Assembly (NCBI GenBank): GCA_949297645.1
Contig: CASFUJ010000003.1
Coordinates: 1 to 40,925, forward strand
Length of the DNA: 40,925 nt
DNA from: an uncultured Desulfovibrionaceae bacterium
GTDB lineage: Bacteria; Desulfobacterota; Desulfovibrionia; Desulfovibrionales; Desulfovibrionaceae
Direction of reading: 5' to 3'
The notes beneath the pieces are model-generated. The model did not search any database. It saw only the letters and a list, made by a program, of their open reading frames with translations, and was not told where the DNA came from. Positions within the stretch are counted from its first letter, which is position 1; each line of letters begins with the position of its first letter. The translations under genes and the position numbers were made by a program. This document shows positions 32,267-40,094 of this stretch, piece after piece.

Positions 32267-34720
32267 TCAGAGCATGTTTACCGGATCGAGGTCCAGGGAA
32301 ATCCTGAGTTCATGCGGCAGGGCGCCCACGTCGCGCAGGGCCAGCGCATAGGCCTGACGCACATGCTGCCAGGTGTCGGCCTTGATGAGACACTGGAAGC
32401 GGGCGCGGCCCTGAATGCGGGCCAGAGGCGCGGGAGCCGGGCCGAGCACGGAGAGTCCGAGGGAACGGCCGTGGGCTCTCAGGGAGGCGGCAAAGACGTT
32501 GACGCGACCCTGTCCGTCCTTCCAGTCCCAGGGATAGGAGAGACGGATGAGCGCGAGCTTGACGAAGGGCGGATATCGGCGCTGCCGTCTCAGGGCTATC
32601 TCGTGTTCGTAAAAGCCCTCGTAGTCGCCTGTTTCCACGAATTTCCAGCAGTAGTGATGAATGTCTCTGGTCTGGATGAGCACTTTTCCCGGCTTTTCTC
32701 CGCGTCCGGCGCGGCCTGAGGACTGCACCAGAAGCTGGAAGGTGCGCTCCGCCGAGCGGTAATCGGGCATGTTCAGGCCCATGTCGCCGTCGGCCACCAC
32801 GGCGAGGGTGACGTTGGGGAAATGGTGGCCTTTGGAGAGCATCTGCGTGCCCACCAGCACCTGCGCCTCCTGCCGGGCAAAGGCGGAGAGTATTTCCTCC
32901 ATACGGCCGGGTCTTGCGGTACTGTCGCGGTCGAGCCGGAGCACGCGGCCGCCGGGAGGCAGGGCTCCGGCGAGTTCTTCGCCCGCAAGGCTTTCCTCCA
33001 GCTTTTCCGTGCCTTCCCCCATGGGCAGAAAGTTCATGCCGCCGCATTTTTCGCAGGGCGAGGGGAAGGGGCGCGTGTGCCCGCAGTAGTGGCAGACGAG
33101 CTGTTCGCGCTTCTTATGGTAGGTCAGAGAGATGTCGCAGCTGGGGCATTTGGCCACGGCGCCGCAGTCGAGGCAGTACATGAGCGGCGCGTAGCCGCGG
33201 CGGTTGAGCAGCACCACGGCCTGTTCGCCGCGCTGAACGGTTTCCCGCAGGGCCTCCACGGCGCGGGGGGACAGCAGGCGGGAAGCGGGCTGCTCCTTGA
33301 TGTCCACAAGCTCTATGGCGGGCAGCGTGCCGCCTCCGGCGCGCTGCGTCAGCTTTGCCAGCGGAAAGGCGCCTTCCCGGGCGGCATGGAAGGTCTTGAT
33401 GTCCGGCGTGGCCGAGCCCAGAATGAGCAGGGCGTTGTGCCGCCGGGCCCGTTCCCACGCCACTTCCTTGGCCTGATAGGGCAGGCGGTCCTCCTGCTTG
33501 AAGGAGCCGTCGTGCTCTTCGTCCAGTACGATGGCGCCGAGCGGCGGCATGGGCAGAAACAGGGCCGAGCGCGTGCCGATGACAAGGCACGGCTCTCTGC
33601 GTGCGGCAAGGCGGCGGAAGGTGCGCTCCCTCTGCTGCTGGCTCTGGTAGCCGTGGTAGAAGAAAACGGGCGTACCGGGGAAACGCTGTTCGGCGTCCCT
33701 GCGCAGTTTGAGCGCGATGGCCACTTCCGGGGCGAGGATGAGGGCGGAACGGCCCCGGAGAAGGCATGCGTGGGCCAGTTCCAGATAGACGGCGGTTTTG
33801 CCGCTTCCGGTAATGCCGAAAAGAAGGTGCGCAAACGGCCGTTTTTCGCCCTGCATGAGCGCGTCCATCTCCCGGCAGTAACCGTCGAGCGCCGTCTGCT
33901 GTTCCGGCGTCAGGGTGAAGGGCGCTTCCGGCGGAGGCAGCAGCGCCTCGCCCGGTTCGGCTTCCTCTTCCCCGGTTTCAGCCGGACGCAGTTCCACGAG
34001 CTTGTTGCGTACCAGCCCGGTCAGAGCGTTCATGCTGTCGGGCAGAGCGTCCCGCAGCGCTTTGCGGGACACCGTGCCGTGCTGCAGCAGCCAGTCCAGC
34101 ACTTCGCGCTGTTTGACGGCATGAGGGCGCACCGGCCACGGCGGGTCGCAGGTAAGGGAGCACAGTTCTCCCGAGGCCGCGTCTTCGGCCAGCATGAGAA
34201 GTTCCGCCCGGCCGCGCACGAAGTCTTCCGCCAGCATGCGGCGCTCGTCAGCGGACAGTGTCGGAATGTCGCGCAGGGCGAAAAGTCTCGGCTTGCGGCC
34301 CCTGCCGTCCCTGTCCGGCAGAAACTGGCGCACCCTGATTCGTGCGGTCACGCGCAGGCCCTGAGGCAGAAGGTTGCCCAGAATCCGGCCCGGCGAGGAA
34401 TACTGACGCGCGGCAAGCTGCGCCACGGTGTCCATGTAGTCGCGCGGCAGCAGGGGGAAAAGCTCCAGCGGCCAGGTCAGAGACCGCAGGGTGATGTCCC
34501 CGTGTTTTTTCATGCTGTGCTGCCCGGCCCCCGTGTTCTCGAGGGCCTTTTCATCGTCCTCGGAAAACACCGCCGTGATGACGCCCGCCCGTATGGCGCC
34601 GTTGCCCAGAGGCACGGCCACGCGCAGGCCGCTCTGCCAGGAAAAGCCGGGAAATTCTTCCGGCGTCAGATAGCTCAGCGTGGCGTAGGGAGGGGAACAG
34701 AGGGCGACGTGGCAGATCAT
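32267..34720 (-). CDS. priA: Primosomal replication-restart helicase PriA
   Basis: An 817-residue 3'-5' superfamily 2 helicase that restarts stalled forks and loads the replisome. The N-terminal 3'-end-binding domain begins VALCSPPYATLSYL. The helicase core has Walker A GITGSGKT (302-309) and DEEH (400-403). A zinc domain follows with paired cysteines (CLDCGAVAKCPSC ... CHYCGH ... CEKCGG), then VGTQMLSKGHHFPNV and the arginine-finger SSGRAGRGEKPG. Length is slightly above the E. coli protein (732). The start ATG at 34720 was chosen because similarity begins there, with AGGA about 10 bases upstream; the frame stays open to 35278 by chance. Confidence 0.95.
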   Translation of the reverse strand: MICHVALCSPPYATLSYLTPEEFPGFSWQSGLRVAVPLGNGAIRAGVITAVFSEDDEKALENTGAGQHSMKKHGDITLRSLTWPLELFPLLPRDYMDTVAQLAARQYSSPGRILGNLLPQGLRVTARIRVRQFLPDRDGRGRKPRLFALRDIPTLSADERRMLAEDFVRGRAELLMLAEDAASGELCSLTCDPPWPVRPHAVKQREVLDWLLQHGTVSRKALRDALPDSMNALTGLVRNKLVELRPAETGEEEAEPGEALLPPPEAPFTLTPEQQTALDGYCREMDALMQGEKRPFAHLLFGITGSGKTAVYLELAHACLLRGRSALILAPEVAIALKLRRDAEQRFPGTPVFFYHGYQSQQQRERTFRRLAARREPCLVIGTRSALFLPMPPLGAIVLDEEHDGSFKQEDRLPYQAKEVAWERARRHNALLILGSATPDIKTFHAAREGAFPLAKLTQRAGGGTLPAIELVDIKEQPASRLLSPRAVEALRETVQRGEQAVVLLNRRGYAPLMYCLDCGAVAKCPSCDISLTYHKKREQLVCHYCGHTRPFPSPCEKCGGMNFLPMGEGTEKLEESLAGEELAGALPPGGRVLRLDRDSTARPGRMEEILSAFARQEAQVLVGTQMLSKGHHFPNVTLAVVADGDMGLNMPDYRSAERTFQLLVQSSGRAGRGEKPGKVLIQTRDIHHYCWKFVETGDYEGFYEHEIALRRQRRYPPFVKLALIRLSYPWDWKDGQGRVNVFAASLRAHGRSLGLSVLGPAPAPLARIQGRARFQCLIKADTWQHVRQAYALALRDVGALPHELRISLDLDPVNML

Positions 34721-34872
34721 GGCGTAGTTGTCCTGTCGAAGCCGGGAAGTCGGGCCTGTTTTCCGGAACCTTCCGGGAAGAACATGTTCCGGCATGAGGC
34801 CGCCTTTGGCCTGCGTTTTTGCGGCGGACCCTTGGTGTCCGGAAGGAGCGGACGAGTCGTTCCCGGGGGGCG

Positions 34873-35223
34873 CTAGCCCTTGAACACGAAGAAGGCTCCG
34901 GCCACGATGAGGGCGAAGCCGATGGCATGGTTCCACGTCAGGCTTTCGCCCAGATAGAGCGTGGAGAAGATGCCGAAGATGGTGAGGGAGATGACTTCCT
35001 GTATGGTCTTGAGCTCTGCGGCGGAGAAGTAGCCGTACCCTACGCGGTTGGCGGGCACCTGAAGGCAGTACTCGAAGAAGGCTATGCCCCAGCTGAGGAG
35101 GATGGCGCCCACGAAGGTGAGGGAGTGGTGGCGCAGATGGCCGTACCATGCGTAGGTCATGAAAATGTTGGAGCCGATGAGCAGGACGACGGTGATGAGG
35201 GGAATGGGAAGATGAAGCGTCAT
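34873..35223 (-). CDS. DUF486/DMT-family small membrane protein
   Basis: A 116-residue protein with four hydrophobic helices. It begins with LPIPLITVVLLIGSNIFMTYAWYGHL and continues with SWGIAFFEYCLQVPANRVGY and FSAAELKTIQEVISLTIFGIFS, all characteristic of DUF486. This family belongs to the drug/metabolite transporter superfamily but has no established function. ATG 35223 has a poor Shine-Dalgarno. It sits between the lysC terminator and priA on the same strand. Confidence 0.9.
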   Translation of the reverse strand: MTLHLPIPLITVVLLIGSNIFMTYAWYGHLRHHSLTFVGAILLSWGIAFFEYCLQVPANRVGYGYFSAAELKTIQEVISLTIFGIFSTLYLGESLTWNHAIGFALIVAGAFFVFKG

Positions 35224-35260
35224 GGCGGGCTCTTTTGCGCGCCCTTTCGGCGCGGGGTCG

Positions 35261-35288
35261 AAAAAGAAAGGGGAGCATGCTCCCCTTT
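35261..35288 (-). terminator. Rho-independent terminator of lysC
   Basis: A perfect 22-bp palindrome at 35267-35288 (AAAGGGGAGC and its complement) is followed on the minus strand by CTTTTTC (35266-35260). It lies 33 bases past the lysC stop and 38 bases before the next gene. Confidence 0.88.
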
Positions 35289-35321
35289 GAGATACGGCAT
35301 CTCCGGCTGTGGCCGAAGAAA

Positions 35322-35789
35322 CTACAGGTCGAATTCCTTGTGCAGCACGTTCACCGCAAGTTCCAGATCGGCTTCATCCACCAGGCAGGAGATCTTCACT
35401 TCCGAGGTGCTGATCATGATGAGGTTGATGCCGGCCTTGTACAGGGCGTCGAAGGCACGGCTGGCCGCGCCGCTGTGATTGCGCATGCCCACGCCCACCA
35501 CGGAGACCTTGGCCATGTTGGAGGAGTGTTCGATGCTGCTGCAGATGGGGGAGGCTTTTTCCAGCACTTCCAGCGTGCGTTTCAGATCCTTGCGGGATAC
35601 GGTGAAGGCCATGTCGGTCACACCGTCGCGGCTGGCGGTCTGAATGATCATGTCCACCACGATGCCCGCCTTGCCCAGCGGACTGAAGATGCTGGCCGCG
35701 GAGCCCGGGCGGTCCTGCACGTCGCGGAGCGTGACTCTTGCCTGATCCTTGTCAAAAGCGATGCCCGAAACGAGCACGGACTCCATCAT
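35322..35789 (-). CDS. Possible internal in-frame beta subunit of aspartate kinase
   Basis: Within lysC, AAGGAGG (35801 to 35795) lies 5 bases before two consecutive in-frame ATGs (35789, codons 247-248, MMESVLVSGI). Translation from here gives a 155-residue polypeptide consisting only of the two ACT domains. Internal starts producing a separate regulatory subunit are established for aspartokinases of Bacillus and Corynebacterium. The Shine-Dalgarno here is among the best in the window, although it also encodes ordinary residues (TKED), so chance cannot be excluded. Confidence 0.55.
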   Translation of the reverse strand: MMESVLVSGIAFDKDQARVTLRDVQDRPGSAASIFSPLGKAGIVVDMIIQTASRDGVTDMAFTVSRKDLKRTLEVLEKASPICSSIEHSSNMAKVSVVGVGMRNHSGAASRAFDALYKAGINLIMISTSEVKISCLVDEADLELAVNVLHKEFDL

Positions 35790-36527
35790 ACTGTCCTCCT
35801 TGGTGACCAGCGTGCCCGGGTCGTTCGAGAAGGTGGAACGTACCCGGACGGGAACATTATATTTTTCGGCGATTTCTACGGAGCGGATTTGCAGAACCTT
35901 GGCGCCCATGGAGGCCATTTCCAGCATCTCGTCGTAGCTGATGCGCTCCATCTTGTGCGCGTCCTTGCACATGCGCGGGTCGGTGGTATAGACGCCGTCC
36001 ACGTCGGTATAGATATCGCAGATGGTGTCGTTGCCGAGGGCGGCGGCCACGGCGACGGCGGAGGTGTCGGAGCCTCCGCGGCCCAGCGTGGTGAGACGCA
36101 TGTCCGGCGTGCGGCCCTGGAAACCGGCCATGACCACCACGTCGTAGGTCTGGAAGGCTTCCCTGATGGTATCGGCGCTGATGGTGTCGATACGGGCACT
36201 GCCGAAGGCGTCGTCGGTAATGATGGGCAGCTGGAAGCCCAGGAAGGAGCGGGCCTTCACGCCCGAGTCACGCAGGAGCATGGAAAAAAGCGCCACGGAT
36301 TCCTGCTCGCCGGTGGTGAGCAGAACGTCGAGTTCCGCAGGGTCGGGTTCGTCCGACCACTGATAGGCCCTTTCCAGCAGGCTGTTGGTCTGGCCGTAAC
36401 GGGCGGAGAGCACCACCACGACCTTGTTGCCTTCCTCAAGGGCGGCGAGCACCTTGCCGCGCACCTTTTTCATGCACTCCAGGTCGGCGACGGAGGACCC
36501 TCCGAATTTCTGCACAAGAATACGCAT
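35322..36527 (-). CDS. lysC: Aspartate kinase
   Basis: A 401-residue kinase catalysing ATP-dependent phosphorylation of aspartate, the first step toward lysine, threonine and methionine. The catalytic domain has KFGGSS (7-12), LTTGEQES (about 70-77) and TTLGRGGSDTSAV (about 145-157). Two ACT domains for allosteric control occupy about residues 265-401. The single-domain length suits the lysine/threonine-sensitive alpha2-beta2 class, and a strong internal start at codon 247 supports that. ATG 36527 has AGGA about 8 bases upstream. It lies 32 bases after tsaE and ends the acpS-nnr-tsaE-lysC group. Confidence 0.95.
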   Translation of the reverse strand: MRILVQKFGGSSVADLECMKKVRGKVLAALEEGNKVVVVLSARYGQTNSLLERAYQWSDEPDPAELDVLLTTGEQESVALFSMLLRDSGVKARSFLGFQLPIITDDAFGSARIDTISADTIREAFQTYDVVVMAGFQGRTPDMRLTTLGRGGSDTSAVAVAAALGNDTICDIYTDVDGVYTTDPRMCKDAHKMERISYDEMLEMASMGAKVLQIRSVEIAEKYNVPVRVRSTFSNDPGTLVTKEDSMMESVLVSGIAFDKDQARVTLRDVQDRPGSAASIFSPLGKAGIVVDMIIQTASRDGVTDMAFTVSRKDLKRTLEVLEKASPICSSIEHSSNMAKVSVVGVGMRNHSGAASRAFDALYKAGINLIMISTSEVKISCLVDEADLELAVNVLHKEFDL

Positions 36528-36559
36528 AGGACATCCTGAAAAAAGGAGATAAGGAACGG

Positions 36560-37105
36560 TTAAGCCTCATCAGCAGGCAAAAAACGCAACAGGAGCCCGG
36601 GCTCCATGCTGCGAAGCAGCGCCTGCGCAGTTTCACCGCAGGCGTCAATGGTTGCCAGCCGGAAAGCTTTGCATGATTTGTCAGCGTTGTCCAGATGTTT
36701 TGCCGACGCTTCTCCTGCAGTCCGGAGCGAGACGTCGAGTCTTTCCTGCGCATAACGTTCCCGGGCGAGATATTGCGGCCATTCCAGTACGAGGAACGGG
36801 TCGCCCTCCTCCAGCATTTCTTCCATCTCCTCGGGCAGAGAGGCCCCTTCCGACAGGCGGTACAGATCCGCGTGGAGCACTTCCGGGCGCGTGGGGTACA
36901 CGTTGCAGAGCGTAAAGCTCGGGCTGGCTACTTCGGCGTTCTCCCCGCCGGGCAGTGCGGCGACGAAACCGCGCGTCAGCGTGGTCTTTCCTCCGCCGAG
37001 TTCGGCGAACAGGTACAGGGTACGCACGGACGAGGCGCTCATGGCCTGTGCCAGCATGCGTCCGAGTTCCATGGTGTCGTCCGGGTCTTTCAAGAGAAAC
37101 TGCAT
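36560..37105 (-). CDS. tsaE: tRNA t6A biosynthesis ATPase TsaE
   Basis: A 181-residue P-loop protein needed with TsaB and TsaD to make N6-threonylcarbamoyl-adenosine at tRNA position 37. It has Walker A ELGGGKTT (35-42; the more usual form is DLGAGKT), SPSFTLCNVY (61-70), HADLYRL (78-84) and EW (108-109). The C-terminal 30-40 residues extend beyond the usual family end. GGAGG lies 5 bases before ATG 37105. The start overlaps the ancestral end of nnr by 16 bases. With nnr now frameshifted, ribosomes in the nnr frame stop about 215 bases earlier, so tsaE must rely on its own ribosome site. Confidence 0.92.
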   Translation of the reverse strand: MQFLLKDPDDTMELGRMLAQAMSASSVRTLYLFAELGGGKTTLTRGFVAALPGGENAEVASPSFTLCNVYPTRPEVLHADLYRLSEGASLPEEMEEMLEEGDPFLVLEWPQYLARERYAQERLDVSLRTAGEASAKHLDNADKSCKAFRLATIDACGETAQALLRSMEPGLLLRFLPADEA

Positions 37106-37395
37106 GTATCCTCCGTGCAGGGGGCGCCTGCAAGATGCATCACAAGGGGAAGGGCGTCGGCAATGTCCTGCGGACCGTTGCCGCGCAGGGGAAAGGTCTC
37201 GGCAAGGCGCATGCCTGCGAGGGCGTGGAGCCATACGCCGAGGGTGGCGGCAAGACCGGCCCCGTATCCTCGAGCCAGCAGCGCGCCGACAAGTCCTGCC
37301 AATACGTCGCCGGAACCGGCTACGGCCAGCTGCGGCACCTGCCAGGGAGAAACGACGGCGGGTTCTTCAGGGACGGAAATAAGCGTTCCCTGGCC
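37090..37395 (-). pseudogene. Detached C-terminal end of the Nnr dehydratase domain
   Basis: In the frame ending at 37090 the translation GTLISVPEEP ... VAGSGDVLAGLVGALLARG is the nucleotide/metal-binding end of NAD(P)HX dehydratase (family motif G-G-x-G-D-V-L-A-G). It has no start of its own and is offset in frame from the rest of nnr, which stops at 37320. The remnant ends inside tsaE. Confidence 0.85.
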
Positions 37396-38654
37396 GCTTC
37401 TCCGGGATGTGGGGTGAGCACGTCGCAGGGGCGCAGCCGGGGAAGAAGTTCCGGCCTTCCGGCCAGAGCAAAGAGAGCGTCGGCGTCCAGCACCATGGGA
37501 GGACGCCTTTCCGCGGAAAGAAGGGCTGCGAGGGCGTCGGATGCACCTTTGTTCCTGCCGAGTCCCGGACCGAAGACCAGCGCGCCGTATCCGGTTGCGG
37601 CTTTTGCCAGAGAAAGGGCGTCGGCCTCCTGCCATTCTCCGGCGTCGTTTCCTTCCAGGGAAAGCATGGTGAGCGCGGGCTGGCAGAGGCGCGCGACCTC
37701 AAGCACCGGTTTCGGCCCGGCCACGGTCACAAGCCCGGCTCCGGCACGAAGCGCCGCCCATGCGGAAAGCGTCGGCGCGCCCGTGTAGGCGGCGCAGCCT
37801 CCCGCCACGAGCACGCGTCCGGCGTCGCCTTTGTGGGCCGGTCCGTCCGTACAGGGAATGCGCTTTTGCCTGAAACACTCCGGAAGATGCGCGGAAACGC
37901 CGTGGGGAACGACGTAGGGCGCTCCGGCGTCTTCTCTCTGCCCCGGCACGAGCCAGGTGCGGAAGGAGGGCGGGTTCGTCTGCGCGACGGCGCGGGGCAT
38001 ACCTATGGGCCGCACATGAAGTTCCCCTGTGAAGAGGGCGGCCTGCGGCAGCAGAAGGCCCGGCTTGGCGGCCTGAAAGGTGACGGTGACATGGGCGCGT
38101 ACGGCCGAGGGCGAGGGAAGGCCCGTGCGGGCGTCGAGCCCGGAAGGAACGTCTATGGAAAAGAGCAGGCGCGGGGAAAGGGCGTTTATTTTCTCTACGA
38201 GGCGGGCTTCCTTTTCCCGCAAAGTTCCGCGGAAGCCCGTGCCGAGAAGTCCGTCCACCACGATGTCCGGCGAGGCGGGAACCGGCGCTTTTCCCTGTTG
38301 CCATGCTTCGGAAGAAAAGACGGGCACGCCGAGAGTCATGGCCACATGGAGCCAGTGGGAGGCCGCGCCGCGGTACTGTTCGGGCGCGCGGGTGCAGACG
38401 AGCACGGGTCCGGCCCCCGCATCCAGAAGATGACGCGCCATGCAGAAGGCGTCTCCGCCGTTGTTGCCGGAACCGGCCACGAGAAGAACGGAAGCGCCCG
38501 GCAGGCAGAGGCCTCTTGCCCGGGCCCTGTCGCGCAGGCAGTCCATGGCGGCGCGCGCGGCGCTCTCCATAAGGGTTTCCTCGGATATGCCCGCGGCGAC
38601 GGCTCCGGCATCCCAGAGCGCCATTTCCTCCGGTGTGGGAACGGGAACGAACAT
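37320..38654 (-). CDS. nnr: Bifunctional NAD(P)H-hydrate repair enzyme Nnr, dehydratase half broken
   Basis: 444 codons are readable. Residues 1 to about 215 form an intact NAD(P)HX epimerase (VAGSGNNGGDAFCMARHLL, DIVVDGLLGTGFRG, SIDVPSGLDARTG). Residues from about 225 form the dehydratase (KGDAGRVLVAGG ... GAGLVTV, FGPGLGRNKG, VLDADALFAL, VLTPHPGEAAR at about 412-422). After TPHPGEAAR the frame changes and about 30 residues normally present before KGAGT are missing; the reading ends in 22 unrelated residues at 37320. The end of the domain survives in another frame (37090-37395). This points to a deletion of about 90-100 bases, not a multiple of three. Epimerase activity may persist; dehydratase activity should be lost. 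AAGGAG lies 7 bases before ATG 38654. Confidence 0.87.
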   Translation of the reverse strand: MFVPVPTPEEMALWDAGAVAAGISEETLMESAARAAMDCLRDRARARGLCLPGASVLLVAGSGNNGGDAFCMARHLLDAGAGPVLVCTRAPEQYRGAASHWLHVAMTLGVPVFSSEAWQQGKAPVPASPDIVVDGLLGTGFRGTLREKEARLVEKINALSPRLLFSIDVPSGLDARTGLPSPSAVRAHVTVTFQAAKPGLLLPQAALFTGELHVRPIGMPRAVAQTNPPSFRTWLVPGQREDAGAPYVVPHGVSAHLPECFRQKRIPCTDGPAHKGDAGRVLVAGGCAAYTGAPTLSAWAALRAGAGLVTVAGPKPVLEVARLCQPALTMLSLEGNDAGEWQEADALSLAKAATGYGALVFGPGLGRNKGASDALAALLSAERRPPMVLDADALFALAGRPELLPRLRPCDVLTPHPGEAARERLFPSLKNPPSFLPGRCRSWP

Positions 38655-38744
38655 TGCCTGTCTCCTTGTTACGGACTTTTCCGGAAGAACCGGACCTGCA
38701 CCCCTTTCTGAAAAGGCGCGGGGGCAGAGTAACGCGAAAGGCCC

Positions 38745-39125
38745 CTACGCTTCAAGAATGACCACGGCTCCGGCCACGTCGCGCTCGTGGGAAATGGAGA
38801 CGTGAAGGGCGTGCACGCCCATGCTTTCGGCTCTGGCCGCGGCCGCGCCGTGCAGAAACAGCTCTGGCCTGCCTGAGGCGAGGGTAAGAATCTCCACGTC
38901 GTGCATGCCTATGCCTTCGGCAAAACCGGTGCCGAGCGCCTTGACCGCGGCCTCCTTGGCGGCGAAGCGTCCGGCCACATAGGCCGTGCGGGCCGCGGAA
39001 GCCGCGGGAAGGGCCGCGCGTTCCTTTTCCGTGAGGACGCGGGCGAGAAAGCGTTCGCCGTAGCGCTCCAGCATCGTCCGTATGCGCGGCAGGGCCGCGA
39101 GGTCAAAACCCGTGCCTTGTATCAT
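38745..39125 (-). CDS. acpS: Holo-[acyl-carrier-protein] synthase
   Basis: A 126-residue enzyme, exactly the family length, that transfers 4'-phosphopantetheine from CoA to acyl carrier protein. GTGFDLA holds the metal ligand D8, RFAAKEAAVKALGTG holds E58, and VSISHE lies near the end. The start ATG at 39125 is chosen because the conserved N-terminus begins there; an extension of 12 codons would run into the upstream gene. It begins 7 bases after the TauE/SafE gene stop, with nnr 90 bases downstream, so it belongs to the same operon. Confidence 0.96.
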   Translation of the reverse strand: MIQGTGFDLAALPRIRTMLERYGERFLARVLTEKERAALPAASAARTAYVAGRFAAKEAAVKALGTGFAEGIGMHDVEILTLASGRPELFLHGAAAARAESMGVHALHVSISHERDVAGAVVILEA

Positions 39126-39132
39126 GATTGTC

Positions 39133-39933
39133 TCAGTGCAGGATGTTCCAGAGCATTTCACCGGCCGTCACATAAAGAAACACGGCAAAGAAGCGCCGCA
39201 GGACGGGGACGGGCAGCGTATGGGCGAGTTTTGCGCCGAGAGGCGCGAAAAAGACGCTGGAACAGGCGATGCCGAGCGTGGCGGGCAGACTCACATAGCC
39301 GAGACTCCATGCCGGAAGCAGGGGGTCGGCCCAGCCGACGACGATGAAGCCGAGAGTTCCGGAAATGGCGATGGGCCAGCTTATGGCCGCGGAGGTGCCC
39401 ACGGCCTGCCGCATCTCCACGCCGCACCAGCGCAGAAACGGCACGGACATGCTGCCGCCGCCGAGTCCCACGAGGCTGGACACGCCGCCGATGGTGAAGC
39501 CTGCGGCCGCAAGAGCGCCCTTGCCGGGCATGGTTTTTCTCGGATGGGGGTAGAAGTCGAGAAGCATCTGCGTGGCGATGCAGATGAGAAAGACCACGAA
39601 GAAACCGCGCAGTCCGGCGGTGGACATACGCGACGCCAGATAGGCCGCACAGAGAGTGCCGAGCACGATGGCCGGGGCAAGCCCCATGACGTATTTCCAC
39701 AGCACGCCGCCCATGCGGGCATGGGAACGAGTGCTCGAGATGGCCGTGAAAAGAATGCTGGAGAGCGAGGTGCCTACGGCAAGATGCATGATAAGTTCCG
39801 GCGGAATGTTGCCCTGAAGGCGGAAAATCATGTTCAGAAGCGGCACGACCACGAGGCCGCCGCCTATGCCGATGAGGCCGGAGAGAAAACCGGCGATGGC
39901 GCCGCAGAGAAGGTAGAGAAGGATGATGGTCAT
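39133..39933 (-). CDS. TauE/SafE-family membrane permease
   Basis: A 266-residue inner-membrane protein with about eight transmembrane helices in two repeats. Each repeat starts with the family pattern: GAIAGFLSGLIGIGGGLVVVPLL in the first half and GGVSSLVGLGGGSMSVPFL in the second. Family members are thought to move sulfite, sulfonates or sulfur-containing organic anions; no substrate can be assigned here, though sulfur compounds would suit the inferred organism. The start is ATG 39933 with a weak ribosome site. It is the first gene of the group ending with lysC. Confidence 0.92.
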   Translation of the reverse strand: MTIILLYLLCGAIAGFLSGLIGIGGGLVVVPLLNMIFRLQGNIPPELIMHLAVGTSLSSILFTAISSTRSHARMGGVLWKYVMGLAPAIVLGTLCAAYLASRMSTAGLRGFFVVFLICIATQMLLDFYPHPRKTMPGKGALAAAGFTIGGVSSLVGLGGGSMSVPFLRWCGVEMRQAVGTSAAISWPIAISGTLGFIVVGWADPLLPAWSLGYVSLPATLGIACSSVFFAPLGAKLAHTLPVPVLRRFFAVFLYVTAGEMLWNILH

Positions 39934-40062
39934 AGCAGGAGCCTGAGCAGTACGGAAGCAGGTACGGCGACCGGACCTCCGAGTCCGGGGATGAGCAGGA
40001 AAAGGAGCGTAATCATGCCGCAGGAAAAGTGTTCCGGAGTCGCATGCTCGGAAGGGGCGTGA

Positions 40063-40088
40063 GGCCGGTCCGGTTTTCTGGACCGGCC
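40063..40088 (-). terminator. Hairpin after the alpha-hydroxy-acid dehydrogenase gene
   Basis: GGCCGGTCC (40063-40071) and GGACCGGCC (40080-40088) form a perfect 9-bp GC stem with an 8-base loop, 7 bases past the stop at 40095. No U-tract follows on the minus strand. Confidence 0.55.
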
Positions 40089-40094
40089 GGGAAA

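Noticed and set aside
34721-35278. In-frame N-terminal extension of priA
   Set aside because: It runs antisense through a conserved DUF486 gene frame, and similarity to PriA starts only at 34720.
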